A stretch of DNA of 64,000 bases from Dendrobium chrysotoxum (lineage: Eukaryota > Streptophyta > Magnoliopsida > Asparagales > Orchidaceae), in NCBI GenBank assembly GCA_019925795.1, contig CM034300.1, forward strand, positions 55,782,873-55,846,872. The letters are read 5' to 3'. Numbering within the stretch: position 1 is the stretch's first letter; each line of letters starts with the position of its first letter. This document shows positions 34,001 to 45,258 of the stretch, one piece after another. The notes below the pieces were generated by a model, which saw nothing but the letters and a program-made list of their open reading frames with translations, did not search any database and was not told where the DNA came from. Position numbers and translations under genes: made by a program.

Positions 34001-35163
34001 ACAAGGTTTAACCTATAAATACAAATAACCTTTTTCTACCCCGATGATGACCGTATTGAACAGAAAATATCAACCGGAGGGGTTAATTCCAAGTATTCAA
34101 AAGCCTTCTGAGCTCCACCCAAATACCCTACAAAATCCAAGACTCCAAAACTCTACAGAAATTTTGAAGATCTCAATAAATCCAAAAATATTTAAAAATT
34201 AAAATAAATCAATCAAATGTTTAAAGTAAAATCCATCCACCCTCCACAACAGTTTGTCGAGGTAGACAAATTAAAATTTACTTCAGCTCATATGGAGCTA
34301 ATGCCTAGTCAAAAATATCGCTAGGATCCATTCTCAAATAATCTCCTATTAGTAAGGACATGGTACGTGTCCTCTAACCAGCAGTTTCACCGCCAAATAG
34401 CACTGCAGGATAAACGGTTATGACCTGGAGCCCTCTGAACCGAGTGGTTTTGTTGCCAAATGACACCATGTAATACCGGTTATGGCTAGAGCCAATACAT
34501 TTCTTATTGACATTAAATCCTTGAGATATGAATCAATAGGACATGATCGATAGGGCATAAAGCCCTCTATTAGCTAAGGTGGATTCAAATTTGTCCCCTT
34601 AGAAAAATACTTTCCCCAGGTCTACAAGGTCCCCTTGGACGAAGCAACCCATGGCTGTCGACAAGGATCCTTCTGTCAGGTTGGGTCGACTACCTCCTCT
34701 GACTAAGTAGACCAAGGACCACGATGGCCCGGGATGATGGAACCATGGGATCTTGATCGGGTCTATCATCCATTCTCCCACCATCCGCTTTAAGTGCAAG
34801 ATGGTGAAATTTTTAATTTTAAATATTAATCTCTCAATCTTCATACTTCAAACCCATGCTGCTAATGTGTGTCGGATGATAAAGTACTCGCACTTATCTC
34901 CTATGTATTTGATTGACGACTAGCCTTAATCGAAAGTTCTCTCTCATTACCGAGAGGGATAATTAACTATAGGGGCTTGCGCCTATAGGAAACCAGAACT
35001 CAGATGATAAAGTACTCACAAAATGAGGGCGAAATCTCTGGGTAGTGTCTTATCTACAAATCCATCTGCCTTCCAAAATTTACCTTGGAACTTTAATCAG
35101 TTAAAACTCCCCATGAAGAAAGCAAAGTGTGTAGAGGCCGGGGACAAATTTTCGGAGCCCACA
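30612..35163 (+). repeat. 3' LTR of the Ogre-like element (4552 bp)
   Basis: Begins TGTTGACCCCCACTG and ends GCCCACA, followed by a run of seven T and the CACTA sequence. It is colinear with the 5' LTR apart from the missing ~500 bp and a shorter GA run. It carries the same GA run (30989-31059), A/G tract (31211-31329) and hairpin subrepeats (31370-31880). It would supply the polyadenylation site of the element RNA. Confidence 0.9.
31370..31880 (+). repeat. Tandem hairpin subrepeats of the 3' LTR
   Basis: Six sites match those of the 5' LTR. Arms around the constant TTTCTT loop include TGTGCT/AGCACG (near 31507), CACGCT/AGTGTG (near 31619) and CATACT/AGTACG (near 31688). Others, such as the sites near 31395, 31788 and 31843, carry one or more mismatches. 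The GGTGTC-CCAC-GACACC hairpin is also kept (near 31820). Confidence 0.8.
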
Positions 35164-37223
35164 TTTTTTTATGAAAACTACCCAATCTTATTTATCTCTA
35201 TGGGCACTGGGATATTTGCTAAAATAAACTTACACAGCTTGACTTACTAGCACAAATGGATCAAACATCTCGCATCTTCTATTATATTTTACCTCTACTA
35301 TACCTTACATAGGATGAACCCTTATGCTCTATTCAGTACATAATCATACCATTGATAGTTGAACAAATATATAAGACTTCCATCTTATCCTGGGTATTGC
35401 AGCTCAAGAACCTCATCCAAAATACCGTAATAATTACATTCATCTTCTTCATGAGTATTTTCTCTAACACAAACTCCATAATTTTTAGTTTTTCTTCCCT
35501 CGCTCTATGATTTTGAATGAAATCTAAATTCATTAACTATATAAGTTGGCCATGTGTTTGCTTTTGCATTGGTCCCTATGCTAATACATGCAGCCCTTTA
35601 TTGAAGACCTTGTTATATAGGTTATAAACCTAAATAAAGTTGGAAAATTAAGAGCTTTTAGGATATATAATATGAAGGAAATTAATGAAATACAATATGT
35701 TTTACTCACATATGATCTAAACCATGCTGGAAATTCATTTGCTACTACTCGCTCAACAGTTGCAGGGTTTGTTGGAGGTAAACTACTTACAAAATACCTG
35801 TTAACATATCATCCAACTTACACTTGAGAATTAAAAATAAACATGATTGAGAATTGAAATATTGAAGGCATAGCGTATTAAATATATATCATACCTCTCA
35901 AAAGAGTACATCCAACGATATTACACAGATCCTCTAGTGTCATAAGATAGATGGACTAGAAGATGTTCCATATAATCAAATAATCTAGCAGGAAAATTTT
36001 ATTTTAGCTTGCACAGGATGATTTGTATGTTCTTCTCACTCGTCTGTGAAGTATCTTCACTTAGTTTAAATGATTATAAGTCTTTAAAGAAAAGGCTAAG
36101 CTCTGTCAATGGATTTGATATGTAATATGGTAATAAACACAGTATAATTGGAAGGAGCACCTCCATAATAATATGATAATCTTGACTTTTTAGTCCAAAT
36201 AATCTCTTAGATCTAAGGTTAACACATCAGCTCAAGTTTGATCCACAGCCATTAAATATTTTTAAGTTTTGAAACCAATGACATACTGACCTTCTTTGTT
36301 CTAACATGAATAAGAATGGTGCTTCGGGCTTCAATATTCTTTTGTCATTATTTGTTATTAGTTCAAGATTTTTTACATGTTGTATTCTTTAATGTCCATT
36401 CTTGTTTTCATATTATCCTTAGTCTTACCTTTAACATCCATGATCGTATTAAAGATATTATCAAGTATGTTCTTCTCAATGTGCATATCATCTAGATATG
36501 TCTGATCAAATTTATACTCCAATATGGTAATGTCCAGTAAATACTTTTTTTAATCCAATTATATTGAACGTACTATCTAAGAACTTTACACTCTGATAAC
36601 ATTGGAAAATTAATAATTAATGAAATGCTAGAAAGTACTTATAGTATGTCAAAACCACTTAATTTGGGTGGAGGAGATCATATCTCATTTCTATTTCTGA
36701 AGGATTTAGTATTCTCGATCCATGCAGTAAGGGAAAGCAAACTTTTTAGCTGTGCTCCATCCTGATAACATACCGTAAGCTACAAAATCACCAATGGTAC
36801 AAAGTAATATAGCTTTAAGGATAAAATTCTATTTAGTTGAGATGTCATATATGTGGACACCTTCTTCCCACAAGAACTTGAGGTCGTCTATAATGGTTGT
36901 AATAAAATATTAATATTTGTTTTTATATTATATAGTCTTAGTATTACAAGTGTAAAAACATGTATGGATTTTCTGCACATCTCTATTCAAAGGTTGTATG
37001 ACATTAATATAATAAGCCAACAAGAGTAAGGTGAAGCTTCTTGAGTGTATGGAGTAAAACCATCAGCATATAATTCTAATCTTATGTTACGTGGCTCAGC
37101 AGCGAATTAAGGATTTATTAGATTAAAGTGTTTTCATGCTTCAGCATCTGATGAATGAGAAAGAACACGATTGTGAGCTAACTTCTCCTTATGTAATCTC
37201 TTATGACCTACTAAACTCATTGA
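35164..37223 (-). pseudogene. CACTA TNP2-type transposase, main part (right of the Ogre insertion)
   Basis: Minus strand, high to low coordinates. TNP2 transposase (Transposase_21) traces: MSLVGHKRLHKEKLAHNRV at 37220, then AEPRNIRLELYADGFTPY (about 37105), DDLKFLWEEGVHIYDIS and GDFVAYGMLSGWSTAKKFAF (about 36770). Next comes a DUF4218-like part (IILCKL; FDYMEHLLVHLSYDTRGSV; YRWMYSFER at about 36050-35880). Last is a DUF4216-like part (YYGILDEVLELQYPG; SLIYLFNYQWYDYV at about 35450-35340) ending DWVVFIK at 35171, where the Ogre element interrupts it. Many stops. The N-terminal end is cut by the Sirevirus LTR at 37224. Confidence 0.85.
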
Positions 37224-38430
37224 TGAAAGTTCGTAAGGGATATTAAGCCCATATGAACTAGCCCGAGCCTAACCAAGAGGGGGGGTGAATTAGTAGTTTT
37301 AAAAATTCATGAACAAAAATAATTTTGAAAATCTTTTTGAATGTTTTAAAATAATTACAATTTTACAAAGATGTACAGATGTTTAACGAAACAAAATAAT
37401 AACTACAATCACACGATCACCAACAGAAGAATAAAGTGTAGAAAATAATCAAAAAGAGTACACAAGATTTTATAGTGGTTCGATCAACTTGACCTGCGTA
37501 CACTCCCTGGAGCCTCCCCTCCAGGTATTGCACTAAAATAAAGTGACTCTCCTTCTGCTCCCACAGCAAGGTGGAGAAGCCTTTACAAAACTCCTTTTCA
37601 CCAACCTGGTGAGGTAGAGAACCAGGACTCCTTTTGCTTCCTCCTGAAGCAGACAGAGAACCTTACCTCATTGCTCTTCCTCCTGAAGTAGGCAGAGAAC
37701 CTTGATCTTCTTGCAGATAATCCCTTCTTCAGAGCACTAAGGGACAAGGGACGATGACTGGAGATGACAACTTGCATCCTTACTTGGAGTAACCTTTATG
37801 AACACCTCACAAACTCTCCCTCATAAGATTCTCTCTCTTTCTCCCAAGCTCTCCCACTCTCTCTCTCTCTCAAGAATCTCTCAGGAAAGGATAGCGGCAA
37901 AAGATTTCAACAGTAGCAAGAAAGAGATCTTAAATAGAAAGGCTAAAAAATTGCCCTAAATTTTAACTTGCCATCAATGATCATCTAGGATGATCCTTTG
38001 GTCGTCCTATATGATTAATGTAAATCAGACCTTTTTGGCCTGGACTATTTGGTTTCTCTGGACGATTAGAAGACATGGTTTGTTCAGATCGTCTGGGACA
38101 ATTCTGCGATCGTCTTGGAAGATTAGTGTAAATCAGGAATATTATCCAGAGAATAGTTCGGGACATCCAAGAGAAAAGCATGGACGATCTAAAGAAAATG
38201 ACTTGATCGTCCAGGATGATAGGTATATCATCTTGTATGATTAGTTCAAAAATGTCCAAAATTGTCCAGCACATAGTTCGGATCGTCCAGGATAACTATG
38301 CTGGACTATTTCAAAATAACTTGATCATTTAGGATGATATATTTATCATCCTATACAATTAATTCAAAAATAGCAATATCATCTTGCATACAATTCGGGT
38401 TGTCCAGGTGAAATGCACTGGACGATGAGA
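37224..38430 (-). repeat. Partial Sirevirus-like LTR, copy B
   Basis: Aligns with copy A from 2950 to about 4158: the TTATAGTGGTTCGATCAACTTGACC block, two GAAGCAGG minisatellite units (37610-37700), and the ATCGTCC-type palindromes (37976-38425). It ends after CACTGGACGATGAG, where sequence switches to the pol 3' side. Confidence 0.8.
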
Positions 38431-38720
38431 CTAGAGGAAAGTGCAATAGAGTAGTGATCTGATTCTAAAGAGAACAAATATCTCAGTCAGAAATCTAGTT
38501 TATCAGCAGTAGTGAGTAGTGATCTGATTCTAAAGAGAATAAATAGTAAATAAATAAAAAGAAGAAAGCCCATAAAAGGAAATAACCAAATCCAATAAGC
38601 TAATCAAGCAAACAAAAATCAGCAGGAAAATAAAAAGTCTAAAAAGAAATAGATAATCAAATCAAATAAAACCCAAAAGAAAATGATAAATAGAAACTTC
38701 AGAAATTAATAATCATCAAA
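38431..38720. other. Pol-side 3' non-coding part of copy B
   Basis: A/T-rich stretch with a direct repeat of AGTAGTGATCTGATTCTAAAGAG (two parts, near 38452 and 38513). The section 38490-38640 matches the right end of the window (63850-64000), which places the missing pol of copy C just outside the window. Confidence 0.7.
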
Positions 38721-38721
38721 T

Positions 38722-39757
38722 TCATGTATTTATATCAATCACACCCAATATGGTCCTTAAAATACTGAATGAGTCAAAGGCCAATAGTTTAATAAAGCTG
38801 TCAGCCAGTTGGTTTCAGTTGCTACATGGTGTAGCTCAATTCCCCCTTTTGTAACATGCTCCCTAATGAAGTGATTCCTTATGTCAATGTGTTTGGTTCT
38901 TGAATGTTTGATAGTATTCTTAGAGATGCAGATGACACGAGTATTATCACATAAAACTGAAATTGTGCCAACAGGTAATCCTAAATCCAGAATTTATTGT
39001 TTCAACCAAAGGACTTGGGCCACACAACTTTCTAAAGCAATATACTCAGCTTCAGCAGTGAAAAGTGCAACAGAGTTTTATTTTCTACTAGACCATGAGA
39101 CTAAGGACTATCCTATGAATTGGTAAGTTCCATAAGTGCTCTTTTTATCCACCCTACACCCTACAAAATCAGAATCAGAATATCTAATAATCTTAAAAGA
39201 AGTGATGTGTCTAGGATACCAGATTCTTAAGTTTGGAGTCCCTAAGAGATATCTAAGATTTCTCTTAATAATAGTCAAGTGGGATTCATTAAGATTAGCT
39301 TGAAATCTAGTACAGAGATAAACACTAAACATTATATAAGGTCGGCTAGCAGTCAAGTAAAGCAGTGAACTAATTATTCCTCTGTACTTCTTTTGATCAA
39401 TAGATTTTCTATTTGAATTATTATCTAACTGGACAGTGGAGCTCATGGGAGTGTTTATTATTAGCTTGACTTTATCCATTTCATATTTCTTTAAGATATC
39501 CTTAATGTACTTTGATTGATTGATAAAAGTTTCATCATCCATTTGCCTTGTGCTAAACCCTAAAAAGTAGGACAATTCTCCTATCATACTCATCTCAAAC
39601 TCCTTACTCATTATTTTAGAAAAATCATCACATAACTTCTAATCAGAAGATCCAAATAGTATATCATCAACATAGATCTGTGCAATGAGTAAATCATCTC
39701 CTACTTTCCTAAGAAAAAGGGTGGTGTCTAAGCTCCCCTTAATAAATTCTCTTTCAA
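38722..39757 (-). pseudogene. pol: Ty1/copia RT and RNase H, 3' part of pol (copy B)
   Basis: Minus strand. The fragment starts inside RT with TTLFLRKVGDDLLIAQIY and YVDDILFGS (near 39670, catalytic DD intact). It continues through 39611-39108 (MSKEFEMSMIGELSYFLGF; SLLYLTASRPYIMFSVYLC; KIIRYSDSDFVGCRVDKKS) into RNase H (SVALFTAEAEYIALES at about 39060; HIDIRNHFIREHV at about 38880). It ends with a frame change near 38800 and a terminal LADSFIK-type motif, stop near 38720. Three or more stops are present. Integrase and upstream parts are missing because the plus-strand copia begins at 39757. Confidence 0.88.
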
Positions 39758-40424
39758 CGTTCCTTGATAGTGGTTGTTCTAATCACATGACTGGAATGAA
39801 GTCTCTTTTCAAAGAGATTGATATGTCAAAGAAATCAGAAGTCAGATTTGGTGATAATAATGCTGTTCAAGTTGAAGGCAAGGGGAGCATTGCTGTTGGG
39901 ACAAATGACAATTACATGATGTTTTATATGTTCCAAAACTTGCACATAATTTGTTAAGCATTGGGCAATTAATTGATAGTGGATATAAAGTTGAATTTGA
40001 TGAAAAGGCTTGTAAAATTAAAAACAAAAAAAGTAAGCAACAAATTGCAAGAATTCAAATGGCTCCAAATAAAATTTTCCACTCAATATTTCAACAATTC
40101 AAGAAAAAAAAATTGATAGCTAAGAAGATATCTGATGCAGAATTATGGCTTTTTAGATATGGTCATTTGTATATGGGAGGTTTAAAATTATTGTATCAAA
40201 AGAAGATGGTTTATGGTTTGCCTAAAGTTGACTATAGTGGAATTTGTGAAGCTTGTGTTATGGGAAAGCAAGCTAGAAAGCCTTTTCCATATGAAAAATC
40301 ATGGAGAGTAAGAAGATGTTTGGAGTTAATTCATACCGATTTGTGTGATCCAATGAATACACCATCTCATGGAGGGTGTAAATATTTTCTTTTATTTGTT
40401 GATGATTATAGTAGAATGAATTAG
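39757..40424 (+). pseudogene. pol: Copia protease, pre-integrase zinc finger, integrase start
   Basis: FLDSGCSNHMTGMKSLF (39759) holds the D-S-G-C-S-N-H-M protease site. 39951-40424 has LSIGQLIDSGYKVEF, then the zinc-finger region, where LWLFRYGHLYMGGLKLLY has the second His but Leu at the place of the first, and CEACVMGKQARKPFP with both Cys. The integrase core begins ELIHTDLCDPMN (first Asp). TAG at 40422-40424 follows DDYSRMN. The open frame 39685-39957 runs across the element junction and is a chimera, not a gene. Confidence 0.85.
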
Positions 40425-41206
40425 GTATATTTTTTAAAGCATAAATCAGAAGCCTTTGAAAAATTTATGCATTTTAAAGCATTGGTGGAGAATCAAAGTG
40501 GCATGAACATTAAAATTCTATGCACAGATAGAGGTGGAGAATTTACTTCAAGTGAGTTTGGCAAATTTTGTGATAAGTATGGAATCTTCAGACAATTAAG
40601 TGCTGTTAATACACCTTAACAAAATGGGGTCATGGAAAAGAAGAATAAAACTGTTGTATAGATGTCAAGAAGTATGTTGAGGATGAAGAATTTACCGAAT
40701 ACATTTTGGGCTGAGGCTGTTGCAACTGCTATTTATATTTTCAATATTTCTCCAACAAAAGCGGTTCAAAATATTACACCTTATGAAGCATGGAATGGTA
40801 GAAAGCCTGTTGTCAGTCGATTAAAGGTATTTGTAAGTATTGCCTATGCATTGGAGGATTGTCACAATAGAAGCAAGTTGGACAGCAAATCTAGAAAGTT
40901 GATATTCATTGGCTATAACATTCAGTCAAAGGCATATAGATTGTTTGATCCACAATCTGAGAAGATCATTATCAGAAGAGATGTTATTTTTGATGAAGAT
41001 GGTATGTGGGATTGGAGTGAATCTATAATTCATGATAAAGGAAAAATAACAGTTGAATTTGAGGAGAATCATCAAATTGATATCACTAACAATCAAGAAG
41101 TTAGTGATGGTTTGTCATCTAATTCATCTCTTTCAAGTCCAAGATCAGTAGATTCAAGGACATCTAAAGAGAGGCATCATAGAAATATGAGATCTTTACA
41201 TGATTG
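40425..41206 (+). pseudogene. pol: Copia integrase core and C-terminal part
   Basis: VYFLKHKSEAFEKFMHF, ILCTDRGGEFTSSEFG (second Asp) and QNGVMEKKNKT (Glu) complete the DDE triad. TAA at 40618-40620 and TAG at 40660-40662 break the frame. 40662-41206 continues SMLRMKNLPNTFWAEAVATA, TPYEAWNGRKP and KLIFIGYNIQSKAYRLFDP, the usual stretch before RT. Confidence 0.85.
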
Positions 41207-42735
41207 ATTGTACATTTTCCCTTATGGTTACATAACCATTATGTTATGAAGATGCTTGTGGAAAAGAAGAATGGGAAAATGCTATGAAAGAGGGGATTCA
41301 AAGTATTGAGAAGAATGATACTTGGTAGCTTGTTGATATGCCACAAAGAAAAGATCCAATTGGTGTGAAGTGGATTTATAAAGTGAAGTATAATTCAGAT
41401 GGAAGTATCAAAAAATACAAAGCAAGGCTTGTTGTCAAAGGTTATGCACAAAAATATGGTATTGATTTCTATGAAACTTTTTCTTCTGTTGCTAGATTTG
41501 AAACTGTTAGACTATTGCTTGCATTAGCTGCACAAATGAAGTGGAATGTTTTTCAGTTTGATGTTAAATTTATATTTTTGAATGGTGATTTGGAAGAAGA
41601 TAAATACATTAATCAACCACAAGGTTTCATTATTAAAGACAAAGAGGAGAAAGTTTATAAACTAAAGAAGGCACTTTATAGGCTTAAACAGGCACCAAGG
41701 GCATGGTATTGGAGGCTTGATTCATACTTCCAAAAGAAGGGATTTCATAGAAGTGAAAGTGAGCCTACTTTGTATGTGTTGGCTAAAAATGGTGATTTGC
41801 TTATTGTTTGTGTTTATGTTGATGATATTATCTATTCTGAATCATCTAATGTATTGATTGAAAAGTTCAAGACTGATATGATGAAAGAATTTGATATGAC
41901 TGATTTGGGGTTGCTGCACTATTTTCTTGGCTTACAAATTATTCAAGCAGATGAGAAAATTTTTATATCACAAAAAAGATATGCATTGGAGTTACTAAAG
42001 AAGTATAATATGCTGACTTGCAAGACTTTTTCAACACCCATGAATACAAATGAAAAGTTAATTCAAAATGATGGTACAACTAAAGCCAATGAGAAAGTAT
42101 TTAGAGAAATTGTGGTGGTCTTATGTATTTGACACATACCAGGCCTGATATTATGTACTATGTCAATCTTATTTCAAGGTGAATGCATAATCCTTCTGTA
42201 CATCATCTTGGAGCAGCTAAATGCATTCTTCGCTACATTCGGGAGACAACCAATTATGGGATTTGGTACAAATCCGTTTCTAACTTTAATTTAGTTGGTT
42301 TTACTGATAGTGATTGGGCAGGTTCCATAGAAGATAGGAAGAGCACAAGTGGATTCATATTCACTCTAAGGTCTGGAGCAATATCCTGGAGCACAAAGAA
42401 GTAAGCAAGTACTGCATTATCATCTTCAGAAGCTGTATGTATTGCAACTTCATCAGTAGCATGTCAAGTAATTTGGATGAAAAGAATATTAGAAGATTTT
42501 TAGCAACCTCAATTAAAGGCGACGGACATATCCACAATCTCTATGACGAAGAATCCAATGTTTCATGGTAGATCGAAGAACATAGAGCTCCGACATCATT
42601 TTGTAAGAGAAGTTGTGGCAAAAGGAACTATTGTAATCAAGTATTGTTCTACAGAAGATCAAGTTGCAGATAAATTCACTAAAGCTCTCAATTTTTAAAA
42701 AATTGAGAGATTCCGATCAAATCTTAGAGTAGGAA
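41207..42735 (+). pseudogene. pol: Copia reverse transcriptase and RNase H
   Basis: 41338-42132 is a long open RT: DPIGVKWIYKVKYNSDGS, VARFETVRLLLALAAQ, VFQFDVKFIFLNGDLEE (the motif A Asp is present), LKQAPRAWYWRLDSYF and YVDDIIYSESS (41815-41850, DD intact). The frame changes near 42115 and continues DIMYYVNLISR. RNase H (42183-42404: LVGFTDSDWAGSIEDRKST; then SSSEAVCIATS) follows, ending DQVADKFTKALNF near 42698 and RSNLRVGISH near 42735. Stops lie at 42181, 42403, 42502 and 42699. Confidence 0.88.
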
Positions 42736-42751
42736 TTTCGCATTACGGGGT

Positions 42752-42977
42752 TGTGTTTGAATTAATACAAAATAGTTTATATTATTTAAGTATTGTTAAA
42801 ACAGTTGATTGTGAACAGATGTGTCGTTTGAGTACTCTTCCCTATTAGTTGCTTTTAAGTTTTTTTGAACAGTTATTCCTGTACGTGATATTGAAGTTAA
42901 AAGAAAAGAAAAAGTTCTGTACGTGATCTAGTATTTTCTCTTCTTTTGTTTCTCCAATTTCTCCAAATTCTCCAACA
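42752..42977 (+). repeat. Probable 3' LTR of the Tork-like element
   Basis: After GGAATTTCGCATTACGGGG, a PPT-like place, comes TGTGTTTGAATTAATAC. An end at CTCCAACA (42970-42977) would give a 226-bp LTR with TG..CA. No second copy exists here to confirm the edges. Confidence 0.5.
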
Positions 42978-43628
42978 GTAATATGTGTTTTAATTGCTTT
43001 CATTATATATCAATGACATATATGGTCATGCTTCTTTATTGAATATTAGGCTACTGAAATAACTATACAATGCTAGTATTGAGAATATTCAAGAGGGAAG
43101 AGTGGCTCCATGGCTTCACCTACCACGTTTGTGGGAAACAAAATGTTCTATGGGCCATCTATGGTCCATCTCTTAATCACTAGTTTATGCTTAGCTTGAA
43201 CACTTTTTGAATCTTTCTAGCTTTGTACTGTTGTAGGTAGCCATCTCCTTCCTACATTATGCAGTTTGTCACCATTAGGTCATAAATCCTTCACCTCAAG
43301 ATGGGAAGACCTTCCCAACATTCGTTGCCAGCATTCCCAACACTTAAGTACTATCTCCTCTACCAATTCATGGCCAACTTGCCTTTACCTCTTGGAAGAG
43401 TACTAATACAACCACCTTCATCAATCATATCATCTTTTTGCACTGTCATCACAGATAATATATACTAGCAAGCGCCTGTTACTAGTTTCTTTTTCTTGAT
43501 GCTATCGATAAATTTTGAGAAATTTTGCTCTTTATTATTCACATCGAAAAAAATCTAAACAAAAAATCCTCATTGACTTTTTATTTATCAGAGATGGTAG
43601 AAGAGTACGTGATGCCTGTCTTTTTCCT
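42978..43628. other. No recognisable feature
   Basis: About 650 bases of mixed, moderately AT-rich sequence between the Tork-like LTR and the L1 tail. No domain or repeat is evident in any frame. It may be the original flanking DNA. Confidence 0.5.
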
Positions 43629-43641
43629 GTATTTTTTTTTT

Positions 43642-44069
43642 TGGGGAAAATTTGGGCTTAGCCCATATATTGAAATAATGAGGAAATGATTACAAGAAAA
43701 AAATACTCAAAAGAAAACATCCCAAAAAAATGGGGAGCTCACACAACCGGGAGCCAAAATCTGCACAGAGGGAAAATTGCAGCCAAAAATAAAAGAAACA
43801 GAATCGAAAACCAAAAAGAAAAGGGCTCCCAAGTCAAGACTAGCCTGGACTCAGGAAGAAAGACCGTTAATCAACATTTCATACAGAAGAGCGTAATCCC
43901 CTGGTTGCCCGAAGACCATCCAAGGGGTGCCTGCAAAGGGAGCGTCATCATTGTCTAAGGCTAGATCGAAGGCAGCAGGAGGCAGGTAAACTGAGGGCCC
44001 CTAAGCGAGAGACGGATAGAAACAAAAAAGAAGGCAGAGCATCACTCACAGAATGGAAACCAATCCTGA
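43642..44069 (-). other. 3' UTR of the first L1 LINE
   Basis: Between the end of the ORF2 relic (NILDLF then stop at 44070) and the poly(A) tail. No other content recognised. The plus open frame 43686-43958 lies here and shows no domain. Confidence 0.6.
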
Positions 44070-44900
44070 TCAAAATAAGTCCAGAATATTAGTAGAAGAT
44101 TTCCACTTAATTACTTTTTCAAAAACTGCTCTTTTAATGCACGTAGATATGGAAATGTAGCAGCTCACTGAATTGCCAAACCTTCTGTTGTTCCTCTCTT
44201 TCCAGATGTAATAAATAAAGCAGCACATAAAAAGATGATAAAGAGTTTTAATCTGCTTCTCCCCAATAAATTCACCTTTAATCCACTCACCGAGATGCAA
44301 AATTGTGGGTCTAAGAAGAAGACTCTTAGCGGGAGGAATGAGATCAGTAATGACAACATAAGAGAATGGGATTCAAAGAAAAGGTGAGACACACTTTCTG
44401 GATGATCATGACAAAGAGAACAGATAAGCGGTACATAAATGTTCCTGAGATGTAGAGCATCAGCTATTTTCAAGCCACCCACCACAGCAAGCCAAGCATA
44501 GCAAGAATATCTCAAAGAATATTTATGATGCCAAACCAAGTTATCCCTAGGGCACAATGGGATATGATGGTAAAATTCACTAATAAAATGCCTAAATTTG
44601 CTGTTACTCAGATTACCCCAAATTAAACATGAGGTAGTTCTATTAAAAATTGGAATACCAAGCATCTGATTCCTGAGAGAAGGAACCACATAATCCAGAA
44701 GTGACCAATTCAAATCCGAAATAAATTCCATAAGACGAGCTTTAGAATGTGTAGCATTAAGCAAAGAGAGACCTTCAGAAGAGTTGTCTAACTTGCCATT
44801 ATAATACTAGTGATCCCAGTGCAGGGAAATGGGTGCGAGAGGGGTGACTCTGAAATAAAAATTATCCTTAGCAGCAACAACCGTTCTGTACAAAGAGTTC
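44070..44900 (-). pseudogene. L1 zinc-binding domain (zf-RVT) and C-terminus
   Basis: 44764-44165 holds NLVWHHKYSLRYSCYAWLAV, LKIADALHLRNIYVPLICSL and CHDHPESVSHLFFES, the Cys/His domain found after RT in plant L1 elements. It is followed in another frame (44300-44070) by LFMCCFIYYIWKERNNRRFGN, the usual end of that domain. One frame change near 44300. Confidence 0.8.
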
Positions 44901-45052
44901 CAAAAACTTGAAGCATTCAAAGGATCTGGATGCTAAGGAGAGGTATATTTACTAAAAAGCCAAGTAGATAGGGGGGATTTGACATTATACATCCTGAGAA
45001 TTAATGAGCAATTAAAGGAAAATTAAATTTCCTGCAAGGAAGGCAAACCAAG

Positions 45053-45076
45053 CCCCCCCCCCCCCCCCCCCCCCCC
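45053..45076. repeat. Poly(C) run of 24 bases
   Basis: Uninterrupted C-run on the plus strand inside the L1 ORF2 relic (G-run in the L1 sense). Replication slippage or an assembly/sequencing artefact is possible, and the length should be treated with care. Confidence 0.9.
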
Positions 45077-45258
45077 TTTTCCTTGGGTGTGCAAACTTTC
45101 TCCCAGGAGATCATGTGAATTTTCTTGGCAGCAATCGAATCTCCAAAGAACAAAAACATAGAACAAGTTTTCTTAAAGAATTTAAGGACTATTTTTGGTA
45201 AAATGGAACCTCGTATCCAATATACTATAGAGTTCAGAATAGTATATCTCCGGAATTG

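Larger units (their letters stand above)
13692..35163 (+). mobile_element. Ogre/Tat-like Ty3/gypsy LTR retrotransposon, near complete, 21.5 kb
   Basis: Two long direct repeats (13692-18716 and 30612-35163) enclose, on the plus strand, a primer binding site, a 5' ORF region, gag, protease, RT/RNase H, a second RNase H, integrase, a long 3' region and a PPT. Giant size, ~5-kb LTRs, two RNase H domains and a TGGCGACTCCACTGGGGA primer site are what I know of the Ogre branch of the Tat clade. Flanking bases are GTTTT on the left and TTTTT on the right, consistent with a 5-bp target duplication with one change. The coding region carries many stops. Removing it joins the two halves of a CACTA transposase reading frame. 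Confidence 0.9.
37224..39757 (-). mobile_element. Sirevirus-like Ty1/copia element, internally deleted (copy B)
   Basis: A partial LTR (37224-~38430) with the shared start (TGAAAGTTCGTAAGGGATATTAAGCC) is joined directly to the end of a minus-strand copia pol (~39757-38720). Compared with copy A it lacks the inner ~620 bp of the LTR, the PPT and the whole extra ORF. The junction is near 38430. It abuts a CACTA transposase on the left and a plus-strand copia element on the right. Confidence 0.8.
39757..42977 (+). mobile_element. Tork-like Ty1/copia element, 5'-truncated
   Basis: Plus-strand pol from protease to the end of RNase H, followed by a short LTR-like end. It lacks gag, primer site and 5' LTR, because the sequence begins abruptly at the protease active site. 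Wording of the pre-integrase and integrase regions points to the Tork lineage, with medium certainty. It meets the minus-strand Sirevirus fragment at 39757, so one of the two was cut by the other or by a deletion joining them. Confidence 0.85.

Noticed and set aside
36400..37200. A possible host gene in AT-rich sequence
   Set aside because: Minus-strand translation matches the TNP2 transposase of CACTA elements instead.
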